From NCBI RefSeq assembly GCF_017255015.1, contig NZ_JAFKCS010000008.1:62001-126000 (forward strand): a DNA stretch of 64,000 nt, given 5' to 3'. Numbering within the stretch: the first letter of the stretch is position 1; the number at the start of each line of letters is the position of its first letter. Position numbers and translations under genes: made by a program. This stretch comes from Bowmanella yangjiangensis. Lineage in GTDB: Bacteria > Pseudomonadota > Gammaproteobacteria > Enterobacterales > Alteromonadaceae. Below are positions 17,201-26,729 of this stretch, piece after piece. The notes beneath the pieces were generated by a model, which did not search any database, had not been told where the DNA came from, and worked only from the letters and a program-made list of their open reading frames with translations.

Positions 17201-19552
17201 TCAAAATAATCCCATCTGGTTACTGGCCAGCTCATCAAAGCTTAGGTCGACAAACGGTAGGATCCCTTCAGCTACCGGTCTAAGCTGCTTTTCCACATAG
17301 TGATCGTAATCAATAGCGCTATGTTGGTATTCCACAGGCTGTGGGCCATCCAGGGTAATCACATAGGAAACCCAGCCCTTGTGTTGGTATTGCAACGCCT
17401 TACCTTGCGCATAATTTTGCTCATCCGCTAACCTGGCCGCTCTGGCATGCGGGGGGACATTCTTCACATAACGAGCCAGCGGCCTTCTCAGGCGTTTACG
17501 ATAACTCAGTTGGTTATCCAACTTGCCCCTACGAGTATCATCGATAATGCCACGAATATAACCGGCCACATCTTGCCCGGCGAATACTCTGCGATAGAGC
17601 TCGTTTTGAAATTGTCTGGCCAGCGGCGTCCAGTCTGAGCGCACTGACTCCAGACCTTTAAACACCAAAACTTCACCTTCAGCACTGGCTTTAAGCCCGG
17701 CATAGCGTTTTTTACTGCCCAGTTCAGAACCGCGAATGGTGGGCATCAAAAAGCGTTTGTAGTGGGTCTCAAATTCAATTTCCAGATAGCAGTCCAGTTG
17801 CAACTCATCCTGCAACTTTTTCTGCCAGCGCTGATTAATCATGCTCTCCAGATGCTGACCAATCTTGGTGGCCGTCTCATCTGCCACCTCATCCCCCAGC
17901 CAGACAAAAGTCGAGTCGGTATCACCGTAAATCACCTGATAACCTTCTGCCTCTATCCACTGGGCGGTGGTTTGCATAATTTCGTGGCCACGCAAGGTGA
18001 TGGAGCTGGCCAGGCGGGTATCGTAAAAACGGCAGCCCCCCGAGCCAAGCACGCCATAAAAAGAGTTCATCAGTATCTTGATAGCCTGAGAACGAGCGGC
18101 ATCTTTTTGCTTTTTTGCTTCGTCACGCTGCTGCCACAGCCCGGCGATAATGTCAGGTAAAAAGTGCCTATCCCGGGAAAATTGCGCACCGCGAAAGCCA
18201 GGGATGGCTTTGTCCGGAGCAAGTAAACCTTCAATTAAGCCGAGAGGATCTATCTTAAAAGTGCGGATAATAGAGGGATACAGGCTCTTAAAATCCAGCA
18301 CCAAGACCTGACGGTACAAGCCAGGTCTTGAGTCCATAACATAACCGCCGGGGCTGGCCAAACCGCCGCCCACGGGCAGGTTGGGGGCAATATAGCCAGC
18401 CCGGTGCAACTTGGGTAAATACACATTGGTAAAAGCCGCCACCGAGCCACCACTGCGGTCCAGTTCCAGGCCGGTTAACTGGCTGCGTAGTTTTAAGAAG
18501 TCTATCAGTCGGGTATGAGCGAAGATCTCCAGCACCAACTTGCAGTCTTGCAGGTTGTACTTAGCGAGCTTGACCTTGTTATGCAGAAAATCATGCTTGA
18601 TGGTGGCCAGTCGGTTAGCGACATCCTCGGTATCTTTACCTTTGCCCAGGAGTTGCTGGGCCACGAATTCAAGACTGAAACTGTCAAACTGATAGGTAGC
18701 GGTTTTCAGCGCATCAATACCATCGAGCGCCACCCGCCCAGCCATACTGACAAAGCCCTGATTGGCTTCACGGCCATCGCGCCAGGTGGCAAAACCTCCA
18801 CCGCGGCCCAGCTTGAGCTTAATGCCTTTCAGTTCAGCGCGCAGCAGCAGCAGTTTGAAATCAAAATTCACCACCGCCCAACCAATAAACAAGTCTGGGT
18901 CGTAATCAGCTACAGCAGCCTCCAAAGCCCTGAGCAGTGCAGTTTCATCTGCTACCCATTCAATCCAGTCAGGGCCTTCTTGTACCGCACCTATCATAAT
19001 GACTTTTTGATAGTCATCGGCGGCCAGCCCTATGGAATAAAGCTCACCTTTTTCACTGCACTCTATGTCCAAAGACAGCAAACGAAATTGCACAGGCGGT
19101 TCAGCAGCCCGCACTTTGGCATCCAACACTTCCAGATAGCCTTGGCGCTGATGAGTTGTGCCGGTAAAAGCCAGACTACCGTAGGAAAACCGCTCCATTA
19201 GATAGCGGTCGGCCAGGCGGATATCATCTTCATAGCAAGTCAGCCCGGCGCCTTTCAATATATCTTTGGCCTGAAAAGCCGCCGACTGCGAGGAAAAATA
19301 CAGGGCACAGACAGCTTGCTGGGCAAAAGTCTTTAGTGGCAATGCTTTCAACCCAAAACGAACTCCTGCCCTATGAAGCAAGTTTTCAGCGTTACCTGCA
19401 TCATCCTGAGCAATGAAAAACACTGATTTTTGCGGCTCGGTTAACAGCCGCACCGGCCCTTGTTCGGTAGCCAACCAGAGTTCAAGCAGGGTTCCATTAG
19501 CGGAATCCAGGTTGCTACGAGTAAGCACAAAACCGGTGTGATAGCTGGACAA
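17201..19552 (-). CDS. polB: DNA polymerase II (family B)
   Basis: This is a family B polymerase with an N-terminal proofreading exonuclease (Exo I LSLDIECSEKGELYS; WAVVNFDFK further on) and the polymerase motifs DFKSLYPSIIRTF (motif A), KILMNSFYGVLGS (motif B) and VIYGDTDSTF (motif C). Bacterial Pol II is an SOS-associated polymerase used in replication restart and translesion synthesis. No in-frame ATG exists at the 5' end. The choices are TTG 19606 (801 residues) and TTG 19552 (783 residues). I prefer 19552 because it gives the same length as E. coli PolB, aligns with its start just before the GFxLTR block, and has AAGAGA upstream. No LexA box was recognised. Confidence 0.9.
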   Translation of the reverse strand: MSSYHTGFVLTRSNLDSANGTLLELWLATEQGPVRLLTEPQKSVFFIAQDDAGNAENLLHRAGVRFGLKALPLKTFAQQAVCALYFSSQSAAFQAKDILKGAGLTCYEDDIRLADRYLMERFSYGSLAFTGTTHQRQGYLEVLDAKVRAAEPPVQFRLLSLDIECSEKGELYSIGLAADDYQKVIMIGAVQEGPDWIEWVADETALLRALEAAVADYDPDLFIGWAVVNFDFKLLLLRAELKGIKLKLGRGGGFATWRDGREANQGFVSMAGRVALDGIDALKTATYQFDSFSLEFVAQQLLGKGKDTEDVANRLATIKHDFLHNKVKLAKYNLQDCKLVLEIFAHTRLIDFLKLRSQLTGLELDRSGGSVAAFTNVYLPKLHRAGYIAPNLPVGGGLASPGGYVMDSRPGLYRQVLVLDFKSLYPSIIRTFKIDPLGLIEGLLAPDKAIPGFRGAQFSRDRHFLPDIIAGLWQQRDEAKKQKDAARSQAIKILMNSFYGVLGSGGCRFYDTRLASSITLRGHEIMQTTAQWIEAEGYQVIYGDTDSTFVWLGDEVADETATKIGQHLESMINQRWQKKLQDELQLDCYLEIEFETHYKRFLMPTIRGSELGSKKRYAGLKASAEGEVLVFKGLESVRSDWTPLARQFQNELYRRVFAGQDVAGYIRGIIDDTRRGKLDNQLSYRKRLRRPLARYVKNVPPHARAARLADEQNYAQGKALQYQHKGWVSYVITLDGPQPVEYQHSAIDYDHYVEKQLRPVAEGILPFVDLSFDELASNQMGLF

Positions 19553-19707
19553 GAAAGTTTCTCTTGGCGAAAGACGAATGGACTGATGAGGCGCTAACGA
19601 TACCAATGATGGACGGCATAGCCTAAAGGTTTTTAGAACGGCTGGAAAAAGCCCCTGTCAGGCAGTAGGCTTTAAAAGCATCACAACCGTCCGGCAAAGG
19701 AGCAAAG

Positions 19708-20154
19708 ATGTCTAAGCTGATTGCAAGCGTACTGGCTTTAGCCTTATTGGCAGGTTGCGCCACTTACCATCCAAGTGAAGAAGAATGGCAAACTATGGTA
19801 AATGACTTTGTAAAAAGTCAGCAGCTTGAAAGCATTAAGCGAATTACCACCTTTAAACTGGATAGCTGGTATCCCTTGGGTGAACAGCATTTAGTCCTAC
19901 GTACCAGTCCTGCAAGATCCTATTTATTGAAACTAAAAGGACGCTGTCCGGATTTAGACTTTGCCCAGGCATTGGCCACCGACCAAAGCATAAGTTCACA
20001 GTTGGATGCTAAATTTGACGCTGTGTATGTGCCAGGTAAATTCCATGTACGCTGCCCAATAGACAGCATTTACCCCATCAGCAAGGAACAATACAAAGCC
20101 TTAACGTCGTGGAAAAGCGGCAAGCAGGAAGAGGCCAAGCCTGCCGCAAACTAA
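19708..20154 (+). CDS. small lipoprotein, DUF6491-like
   Basis: The 148-residue protein has a lipoprotein signal with lipobox LLAGC (Cys16). The mature domain contains SWYPLGEQHLVLRTSPARSY, CPDL and CPIDSIYPI, with two cysteines spaced as in the DUF6491 family as I remember it. Those proteins are of unknown function and probably sit in the periplasm or outer membrane. A good AAGGAG site precedes the ATG. Its stop lies 1 nt from the stop of the convergent GH92 gene, so the transcripts must overlap or terminate inside the neighbouring gene. Confidence 0.65.
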   Translation: MSKLIASVLALALLAGCATYHPSEEEWQTMVNDFVKSQQLESIKRITTFKLDSWYPLGEQHLVLRTSPARSYLLKLKGRCPDLDFAQALATDQSISSQLDAKFDAVYVPGKFHVRCPIDSIYPISKEQYKALTSWKSGKQEEAKPAAN

Positions 20155-20155
20155 A

Positions 20156-22369
20156 TCAAGAACGGGGTGCCATCACAAAGCGCAGTTCACCGCCTTGTAA
20201 GATCTGCTGGTGAGTCAGGATAGGACTTACCAGCTTTTCGCCGTTTAACCAGACCGATTGTACGCTTCCCTCACCTTCTTTCTTGACGCTTAGCTGATGA
20301 CCATTGGCTAGGCTCAGGGTAGCTTGCTCAAACTGTGGGGTGCCTAGCACGTATTCACCACCGACCGGATTTAGCGGATAGAAGCCCATAGCGCTGAACA
20401 CATACCAAGCCGACATTTGTCCTAGGTCGTCATTGCCGGCCAAGCCATCGGGCTGCGCCAGATACATAGTGTCACGGATCTCTTTAATACGTGCTTCGCC
20501 TTTGTGCTTATCTGCGGTAAAGGCATACAGATAGGCCACATGGTGAACCGGCTCGTTACCATGGGCATACTGACCGATCAGTCCGGAAATATCAGGAGAT
20601 ACATCACCCTGCATCTCGGAACTGGTGGAGAACAGCTCATCCAGCTTAGCCACAAAAGGGCTTTCACCACCAAAGAGTTCAATCATACCGGGTACATCAT
20701 GGGGGACAAAGAAGCTGTACTGCCAGGCGTTAGCTTCGGTGTAATCGGTATTACGGTGCTCAACATAAGTAGGGTTAAAGGGGCTTACCCATTGACCTTG
20801 TTTATCCTTGCCACGCATAAAGCCGGTGCTGGCATCAAACAGGGTACGATAACTTTGTGCACGCTGGCTGAACAGCTGATAGTCATCTTGCTTATCCAAT
20901 GCCTTGGCCATCTGCGCAATGGCCCAGTCATCAAAGGCATATTCTAAGGTTTTAGACACCGCTTCGACTTCCAGCTCGGATGGGATGTAGCCGTACTGAC
21001 GATACAGATCGATACCGAATCTGTCCTGCATAGCCGAGGCCTTAATGGCCGCCATGATGTGTTCAGGGTCGGCACTGGTCAGGCCCTTTAAATAGGCATC
21101 CACGATCACAGGTACCGCGTGGTAGCCAATCATCACGTCGGTTTCGTTGGACATCAGATCCCAGGTAGGTAGCAAACCTGTCTCGTCATAAAAACCCAGC
21201 ATGGATTTCACCATATCGTCCACTTTCTCCGGATTGCTGAGAGTCAGCAGCGGATGTAAAGCGCGGAAGGTATCCCACAACGAAAACAACGAATAGCGTC
21301 CATAGTGCTTGTCTTTATGCACCGCGCCATCTGCGCCAAAGAAAGCGCCGTCCACGTCATGGAAGACCTGCGGGGCCACAAAGGCATGGTAAAGGGCAGT
21401 GTAAAACTTGGTTTTGTTAGTCTTGTCAGCATCCTCAACCTGGAATTTACCCAACTGATTTGCCCAGGCCTGGGCAGCCTGCTGTTTTACCTGCTCAAAG
21501 CCCAGTTGCGCGGTTTCTGCCGCCAGGTTGGCCTTAGCCCCAGCAATGCTGGTGTAGGACAACGCGACCTTAGCTTCGATGGCCTTAGCCGGTTTACCAA
21601 AGTTCAGCACAATCTTGCCTTTTTCGGCCTGCAGTTGATCGCCTTTCACTGCTTGTAAGTCGTTCAGCAACTGGTGGCTGAAGGGCGCATCAAATTTGGC
21701 CACAAAATAGATAGGCTGATTTTTGGCCCAGCCTGTAGACAGGCGATAGCCGGTAAGTGTGTACTTATCTTCAACCCGTAAAAAGGTCACAACAGGCTTG
21801 TCGTAGTTCTGCGCATAGCCCAGATCAAACAACAGTTTGGCGTCCTGCTGACCATCAAAACGGTAGCGATGCACTCCTGTGCGAGTGCTGGCGGTCAGCT
21901 CGGCCTGAACTTGCTCTTCGGGCAGATACAAGCTGTAGTAACCAGGACTGGCGCTTTCCTTATCATGGCCGTAGGTTGTAAATATACGCCCTTTGTCATC
22001 TTTGGCGCGGGCTTGATAGTCTCCCCGAAAGGGCATCACCAGCACATCCAGCATGTCTCCCACACCAGTGCCGGAAAGGTGGGTATGAGAAAAACCCAGC
22101 AGAATGTTATCTGAGTAATGGTATCCCGATGTCCAGTCCCAGCCCTTAGAAGGGTTATCCGGGCTCAGTTGCACCATGCCAAAAGGCACTAAGGCACCGG
22201 GGAAGGTATGACCATGACCGCCGGTACCGATAAAAGGGTCCACAAAGTCCAGCACCTGCTGCACAGGCAGAGCCTTAGTTTCAGATACCTGTGAAGTAGA
22301 GGAGGCGCATCCCAGCAAAGACATCAGCGGTAAGGCCGCAAGGCCGTAAATCAAGCTTTTCGTTTTCAT
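20156..22369 (-). CDS. GH92 alpha-mannosidase, lipoprotein (copy 1)
   Basis: The 737-residue protein has lipobox LLGC (Cys22) without Asp at +2, suggesting outer-membrane anchoring. GH92 enzymes are calcium-dependent inverting exo-alpha-mannosidases. The N-terminal block reads DPFIGTGGHGHTFPGA. The predicted catalytic acid is Glu545 in YTEANAWQY, and the base is Asp648 in GNDDLGQMSAW. At the position of the second base Asp of Bt3990 it has Asn646. It carries PDISGLIGQYAHGNEP and not the His-Glu pair linked to alpha-1,2 specificity, so alpha-1,3 or another linkage is more likely. It is the last gene of the nine-gene N-glycan operon and overlaps the symporter gene by one base (TAATG). Confidence 0.92.
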   Translation of the reverse strand: MKTKSLIYGLAALPLMSLLGCASSTSQVSETKALPVQQVLDFVDPFIGTGGHGHTFPGALVPFGMVQLSPDNPSKGWDWTSGYHYSDNILLGFSHTHLSGTGVGDMLDVLVMPFRGDYQARAKDDKGRIFTTYGHDKESASPGYYSLYLPEEQVQAELTASTRTGVHRYRFDGQQDAKLLFDLGYAQNYDKPVVTFLRVEDKYTLTGYRLSTGWAKNQPIYFVAKFDAPFSHQLLNDLQAVKGDQLQAEKGKIVLNFGKPAKAIEAKVALSYTSIAGAKANLAAETAQLGFEQVKQQAAQAWANQLGKFQVEDADKTNKTKFYTALYHAFVAPQVFHDVDGAFFGADGAVHKDKHYGRYSLFSLWDTFRALHPLLTLSNPEKVDDMVKSMLGFYDETGLLPTWDLMSNETDVMIGYHAVPVIVDAYLKGLTSADPEHIMAAIKASAMQDRFGIDLYRQYGYIPSELEVEAVSKTLEYAFDDWAIAQMAKALDKQDDYQLFSQRAQSYRTLFDASTGFMRGKDKQGQWVSPFNPTYVEHRNTDYTEANAWQYSFFVPHDVPGMIELFGGESPFVAKLDELFSTSSEMQGDVSPDISGLIGQYAHGNEPVHHVAYLYAFTADKHKGEARIKEIRDTMYLAQPDGLAGNDDLGQMSAWYVFSAMGFYPLNPVGGEYVLGTPQFEQATLSLANGHQLSVKKEGEGSVQSVWLNGEKLVSPILTHQQILQGGELRFVMAPRS

Positions 22370-24159
22370 TAATCTTTCAACTTATCTAACCAGTTTTTCT
22401 TCAGGAACCAGGTGGTCAGCAAAGCCAGCGTCAACGCCACCAGCATTTCTGTCCATTGTTGGATAACCAGGTAAATAGGCAGAGCCACCAGGCAGATTTG
22501 CCAGGCCATGCCGACCAGAATATTGACCATGTCGCGGCCTGGGTGGGTATCGGGATCAAAACTCGGATCCTGGGCCAGCACTTTGGCCCGAATGGGTCCC
22601 CAACAACCCCAGGGTCTGACCTGGCGGTAGAAATCACAGAGCACCTTGTCATCTTCTGCCGGGGTCATAAGCGTACCTATCACCGAACCGGCCAGGCTTA
22701 TTAGCAACAGCACAGGGAAAGCGAACAGCGGGTGGGTGTGCGGCATCAGCAGCGGCAAACACAGTGAAGCCAGCAAACCGGCCATCATGCCCCAGAAGTA
22801 ACCGTAAGCATTGAAGCGCCACCAGTGCCATTTAAGCAGATTGGCAGCGGCGTAGCCGCCAAATAACGCACCAAAGATCCACTGCATAATGTCGTTAATA
22901 CTGGACAACATCAGGCCAAGCCCGACACCCACCAATACCAGTACAAAAGACACCAAATAACTCACTCTGACATAGGTTTGCTTGTCAGCGTCAGGGCGAA
23001 AATAACGTTTGTAGATATCGTTAACAAAGTACACGGGAGCCGCATTCAGCGACGCCGCCAAGGTCGACATAAAGGCCGCCAGCAGCCCGGCTATCAGCAG
23101 CCCGGTCAGTCCCACCGGCACAAAGTTACTGATGGCGTAAGGCAGAATTTGCTCAAAATCGAAAGCACCGCCCTGAGCCTGAATATCCGGGCCCATATAC
23201 ACCAAGGCCAGTACCGTCAAACCGGCCACCATCATATAGCGGGGGAAGAACATCACCAGGGACACCAGGCCACTCATTTTGGCTGCTTCCTTGGGAGAAC
23301 GGGTCGCCAGGATCCGCTGCATATCATAGTTAGGCACAGGCCCTGCCATGGAGAACAGCACGCCCTTAAACAGCATCATCATTACCATCAGGCCGATAAG
23401 CTCCAGACTGTCGGACTGAATCTTGTCGTTAACACTGTCTATCAGCCCCTGCCAGTTTAAATCCAACTGCCAGCCAAACCAGATATTGTCCCAACCCGCC
23501 GGGGTCGCGGCTTCAATTTGCTCCGGGCTGACCAAATTAATCGCTATGATACCTACCGCCACCGCTGCAATGGTCATAATCACAAACTGCAGGACTTCGG
23601 TGAACACCACCGAGTACATGCCGCCTTTGATCACATACAAGGTGGTAAAGGCGAAGATAATCAAGGCGTAGGTATCGGGGGATAGCTGCCAGGGAAAGAA
23701 TATCGCCGCAAACTTGCCGATGCCCTTGAAGGCATAAGCAATAAAGCCGATGGCACTGACGATAGCAAAGACTACCACCACCAGTTGGCATAACTCGGCG
23801 CCACGACCACTGCCAAAGCGGGTTTGCAACCACTGGGCACCGGTCATGACATTGGAGCGTCGCAGCCAAACCGACAGGTAGACCATCAAAAACACCTGAT
23901 TAAAGATGGGCCAGATCCAGGGCAACCAGGCGCTCTTCAGACCATAAACAAAGCACATGGACACCAACCACATAGTGCCGGCAATATCGAACATCCCCGA
24001 GGCGTTTGATACCCCCAGTGCCCACCAAGGGATCTGCTTACCGGCCAGGAAGTAGGCATTCATATCGCGGCTGGCCAGCTTGGAGATATACATCCCAAGC
24101 CCCAGCGTACCGAGCAGGTATGCAGCGATGATAAGTAGGTCTAACCAAGCCAGGGTCAT
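22369..24159 (-). CDS. sodium:solute symporter (SSS family)
   Basis: The 596-residue protein has about 13 membrane helices and the SSS-family opening: DLLIIAAYLLGTLGLGMYISKLASRDMNAYFLAGKQIPWWALGV, given here only as a range (about residues 7-50). It then has SNASGMFDIAGTMW and, in the middle, LAAFMSTLAASLNAAPVYFVNDIY. SSS carriers import sugars and other small solutes with sodium. The gene overlaps the beta-mannosidase gene by ATGA and the GH92 gene by one base. Because that beta-mannosidase has no signal peptide, the carried substrate may be the Man-beta-1,4-GlcNAc disaccharide or GlcNAc; this is inference. Confidence 0.88.
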   Translation of the reverse strand: MTLAWLDLLIIAAYLLGTLGLGMYISKLASRDMNAYFLAGKQIPWWALGVSNASGMFDIAGTMWLVSMCFVYGLKSAWLPWIWPIFNQVFLMVYLSVWLRRSNVMTGAQWLQTRFGSGRGAELCQLVVVVFAIVSAIGFIAYAFKGIGKFAAIFFPWQLSPDTYALIIFAFTTLYVIKGGMYSVVFTEVLQFVIMTIAAVAVGIIAINLVSPEQIEAATPAGWDNIWFGWQLDLNWQGLIDSVNDKIQSDSLELIGLMVMMMLFKGVLFSMAGPVPNYDMQRILATRSPKEAAKMSGLVSLVMFFPRYMMVAGLTVLALVYMGPDIQAQGGAFDFEQILPYAISNFVPVGLTGLLIAGLLAAFMSTLAASLNAAPVYFVNDIYKRYFRPDADKQTYVRVSYLVSFVLVLVGVGLGLMLSSINDIMQWIFGALFGGYAAANLLKWHWWRFNAYGYFWGMMAGLLASLCLPLLMPHTHPLFAFPVLLLISLAGSVIGTLMTPAEDDKVLCDFYRQVRPWGCWGPIRAKVLAQDPSFDPDTHPGRDMVNILVGMAWQICLVALPIYLVIQQWTEMLVALTLALLTTWFLKKNWLDKLKD

Positions 24160-26681
24160 TGGCTTTGCTCCTGGAATAAAGACTGATAGCGAGCACTTAC
24201 AAGCAGCTGTTCAATCTCAGTTTGGCTAGCCCCCGGCAAGGCCAGGTGAATACGCTTACTTTGGCCGGGCAACAAGTCAAAGAAGTTATCGGAAAAATTG
24301 CCTGCCGCGCCGTCTATTTCCACATGGCATTGGCGCACCAGGGTGGGGCTTTGCAAGGTCAGGGTCAGGCTTTGCTCACCCACCTGGCTTGTCACCTCAA
24401 GGTTAGGCGCGCTGAGAGCTTGCTGCTTGCTGGGTACAAAGTAAAACAAGCTGTCGGTAAGTTCCTGCCCCTGGCTATCAATCAGCACAGCTTGCAGTAC
24501 CACTTTATTGGGGTTATGTGCAGCCAGTAGCTCAATTCTAGGTAGCATAGCCACCTGAGCACTGCCATTGGCTGGTGTACTGATGAGCTGCTCCTGTTGC
24601 CACAGCTTATTGCCGTTGAAGTCCAGCAAGGTCAAACCTACTTTGGCATTGATTGAATGCAAGCGATCACTAACCAATCTGATACGGATGCTCTCCTGTA
24701 CCTCATCGATTACCAACAAGTCGGTGCGGAAACTGCGCTTAGCCTGATAGTGTAAGGCCTTCCAGCGACCATAATAATCAATGCCGGACCAGGACGCGGC
24801 CGGCCAGGTGTCATTGAGCTGCCAGTAAAGGCTACCCATACAAAATGGCTGCGCTGCCCGGTGCGCTTCAAAGGCCAATTTCAGTCCTTCGGCTTGCTGC
24901 ACCTGACTTAAAAATAGCAAACGGGCAAAATTTTCCGGCGCGCTATATTCTGTATCCATATAGCTACGGATAAGGCTGTTGCCGCGAGGGTGCTTCTGGT
25001 GCACCTTCAAAACCTGCGAGTCCAGATGCCAGTCTTGCTGTTCGATAAACTTCGCCATGGACGAGGCCAGCGGAAAAGACTGGAAGCCAAATTCACTCAT
25101 AAAACGCGGTATGCGTTTCTGGTACTCGCTAAACGGCTCTTCACCATGCCAAACCCCCCAATAATGGTGATTACCCATATGATCCATATCTTCTTCCCAG
25201 AAGCCTATGGGGGAGGAGCGCAGATAAAAACGTCCGGCATCAAGCTTTGCCACCGCCTCTGGCAGGCACTGGTCAAACAAACGAATGTAATCGTCTTTTA
25301 AACGGGCATACAGGGCATCGCTATAGCCAAATTTTTCCGGCCACTGCCAATGCTTAATGCCCATATCTACTTCATTATTTCCGCACCATAAGGCCAGGCA
25401 GGGATGATTGCGCAGACGCTTAATATTGTATTCAGCTTCCTCTCTTACATTGGCGAGGAAGGCCTCGTCAGCCGGATACAAAGTGCAGGCAAACATAAAG
25501 TCCTGCCATATCAGAATGCCGTGCTCATCAGCTAATTGGTAGAACACCTCATCCTGATAAATACCACCGCCCCATACCCGCAGCATATTCATATTGGCAT
25601 CCACCACTGCCTTGAAATCCTGCGCATGGCGCTCTGGTGTCATACGGTGTACAAAGCTGTCACCGGGAATATAGTTGGCGCCTTTCATAAACACTGGCTG
25701 GCCATTCACGCGGACAAAGAAAGACTGACCCATGGCGTCATCTTCGTTCACCACTTCGAGGGTACGAAAACCAATGCGCTGCTGTTTGCTGTGCTGCGCT
25801 TGATTGCCAATCAGCAGGCTAAAACTGAAATCATAAAGATAAGCTTCCCCTAAGCCATTGGGCCACCAAAGCTGTGGTGAAGCTAAGTCAAAATCCAGCC
25901 GCTGGATGTTTTCGCCCACAGTCAATTGTACAGGGATTTGTTTATTCAGTTGCGGTGCCTGCGCACATTCCACCTGCAATATGGCCTGCTCCGCCAGTGC
26001 CGATTGCATGCAAATATCAAAACTGAAAAGGGCTTGTGTGGCATCTAACTGATGCTGAACAAAATGCGTATCGGTGATCTGACAAGCCGTTATGCCCTGC
26101 AGATAAATAGGCCGCCAGATACCGCTGGTGACAAATCTTGGGCCCCAATCCCAGCCGAAGTGGCAAGGGGCTTTGCGACAATAAACACTGAGTTTGTCCT
26201 CAGATTTATCGTTCTCGGCAGGATAAGCAAAACCGGCCTGTTGATATTGCGGTAGCACTTCTTTGATGGGAGAGCGAAAACGTATCTCCAGCAGGTTCTC
26301 ACCTTCTTTGAGCAAGGATTTGCACAAAATGTGCTGTCCAATAAACATATTCTGACTTTCGGCCAGCTTCTGGCCGTTTAAATACAAGTCACAAAAGGTG
26401 TCCAGGCCTTCGGCAACCAGTTGAATATCCTGGTACTGCCACCAATCGGCGCTTAGGTTAAAGCGCTTCTGGTAGTGCCAGTCTTCTTGCTCAATCCATT
26501 GCAACTTGGTTTCATTATCGCGGTAGAAAGGCTCATCTATCAGCCCATTGGCCAGAAGATCGGTAAAGTTGCAGCCCGGTACCTGAGCAGGAAGCCAGGT
26601 TGCGGCGTTGGCCTGACGAAACTGCCAGTCACCACAAAGATCCAGACGCTGGCCATAATGCATGGATGAATTCGTAATCAT
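24156..26681 (-). CDS. GH2 beta-mannosidase
   Basis: The 841-residue protein has the GH2 layout: a jelly-roll sugar-binding domain (LCGDWQFRQAN, VPGCNFTDLLANGLIDEPFYRDNE), an Ig-like domain and a TIM barrel. The acid/base is predicted at Glu437 (LALWCGNNEVDMG) and the nucleophile at Glu530 (PRFMSEFGFQSFP). The early VPG…NG-LI-DPFY block is typical of beta-mannosidases rather than beta-galactosidases. No signal peptide is visible, so it should act in the cytoplasm on Man-beta-1,4-GlcNAc left after alpha-mannose trimming. It is separated from cutC by 37 nt containing a hairpin, and overlaps the symporter gene. Confidence 0.92.
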   Translation of the reverse strand: MITNSSMHYGQRLDLCGDWQFRQANAATWLPAQVPGCNFTDLLANGLIDEPFYRDNETKLQWIEQEDWHYQKRFNLSADWWQYQDIQLVAEGLDTFCDLYLNGQKLAESQNMFIGQHILCKSLLKEGENLLEIRFRSPIKEVLPQYQQAGFAYPAENDKSEDKLSVYCRKAPCHFGWDWGPRFVTSGIWRPIYLQGITACQITDTHFVQHQLDATQALFSFDICMQSALAEQAILQVECAQAPQLNKQIPVQLTVGENIQRLDFDLASPQLWWPNGLGEAYLYDFSFSLLIGNQAQHSKQQRIGFRTLEVVNEDDAMGQSFFVRVNGQPVFMKGANYIPGDSFVHRMTPERHAQDFKAVVDANMNMLRVWGGGIYQDEVFYQLADEHGILIWQDFMFACTLYPADEAFLANVREEAEYNIKRLRNHPCLALWCGNNEVDMGIKHWQWPEKFGYSDALYARLKDDYIRLFDQCLPEAVAKLDAGRFYLRSSPIGFWEEDMDHMGNHHYWGVWHGEEPFSEYQKRIPRFMSEFGFQSFPLASSMAKFIEQQDWHLDSQVLKVHQKHPRGNSLIRSYMDTEYSAPENFARLLFLSQVQQAEGLKLAFEAHRAAQPFCMGSLYWQLNDTWPAASWSGIDYYGRWKALHYQAKRSFRTDLLVIDEVQESIRIRLVSDRLHSINAKVGLTLLDFNGNKLWQQEQLISTPANGSAQVAMLPRIELLAAHNPNKVVLQAVLIDSQGQELTDSLFYFVPSKQQALSAPNLEVTSQVGEQSLTLTLQSPTLVRQCHVEIDGAAGNFSDNFFDLLPGQSKRIHLALPGASQTEIEQLLVSARYQSLFQEQSQ

Positions 26682-26712
26682 AATACTCTTAGAAAATAAA
26701 AATGCTGCGGTG

Positions 26713-26729
26713 ACCGGATCACATCCGGT
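26713..26729 (-). repeat. hairpin overlapping the cutC stop codon
   Basis: ACCGGAT and ATCCGGT form a perfect 7-bp stem with a 3-nt loop, at the only untranslated gap between cutC and the beta-mannosidase gene. No T-tract follows directly, so it looks more like an RNA-processing or pausing hairpin than a terminator. Confidence 0.5.

Noticed and set aside
18515-19201. Open frame of 228 codons on the plus strand inside polB.
   Set aside because: It is antisense to well-conserved polymerase II coding sequence, with no family resemblance and no start signal.
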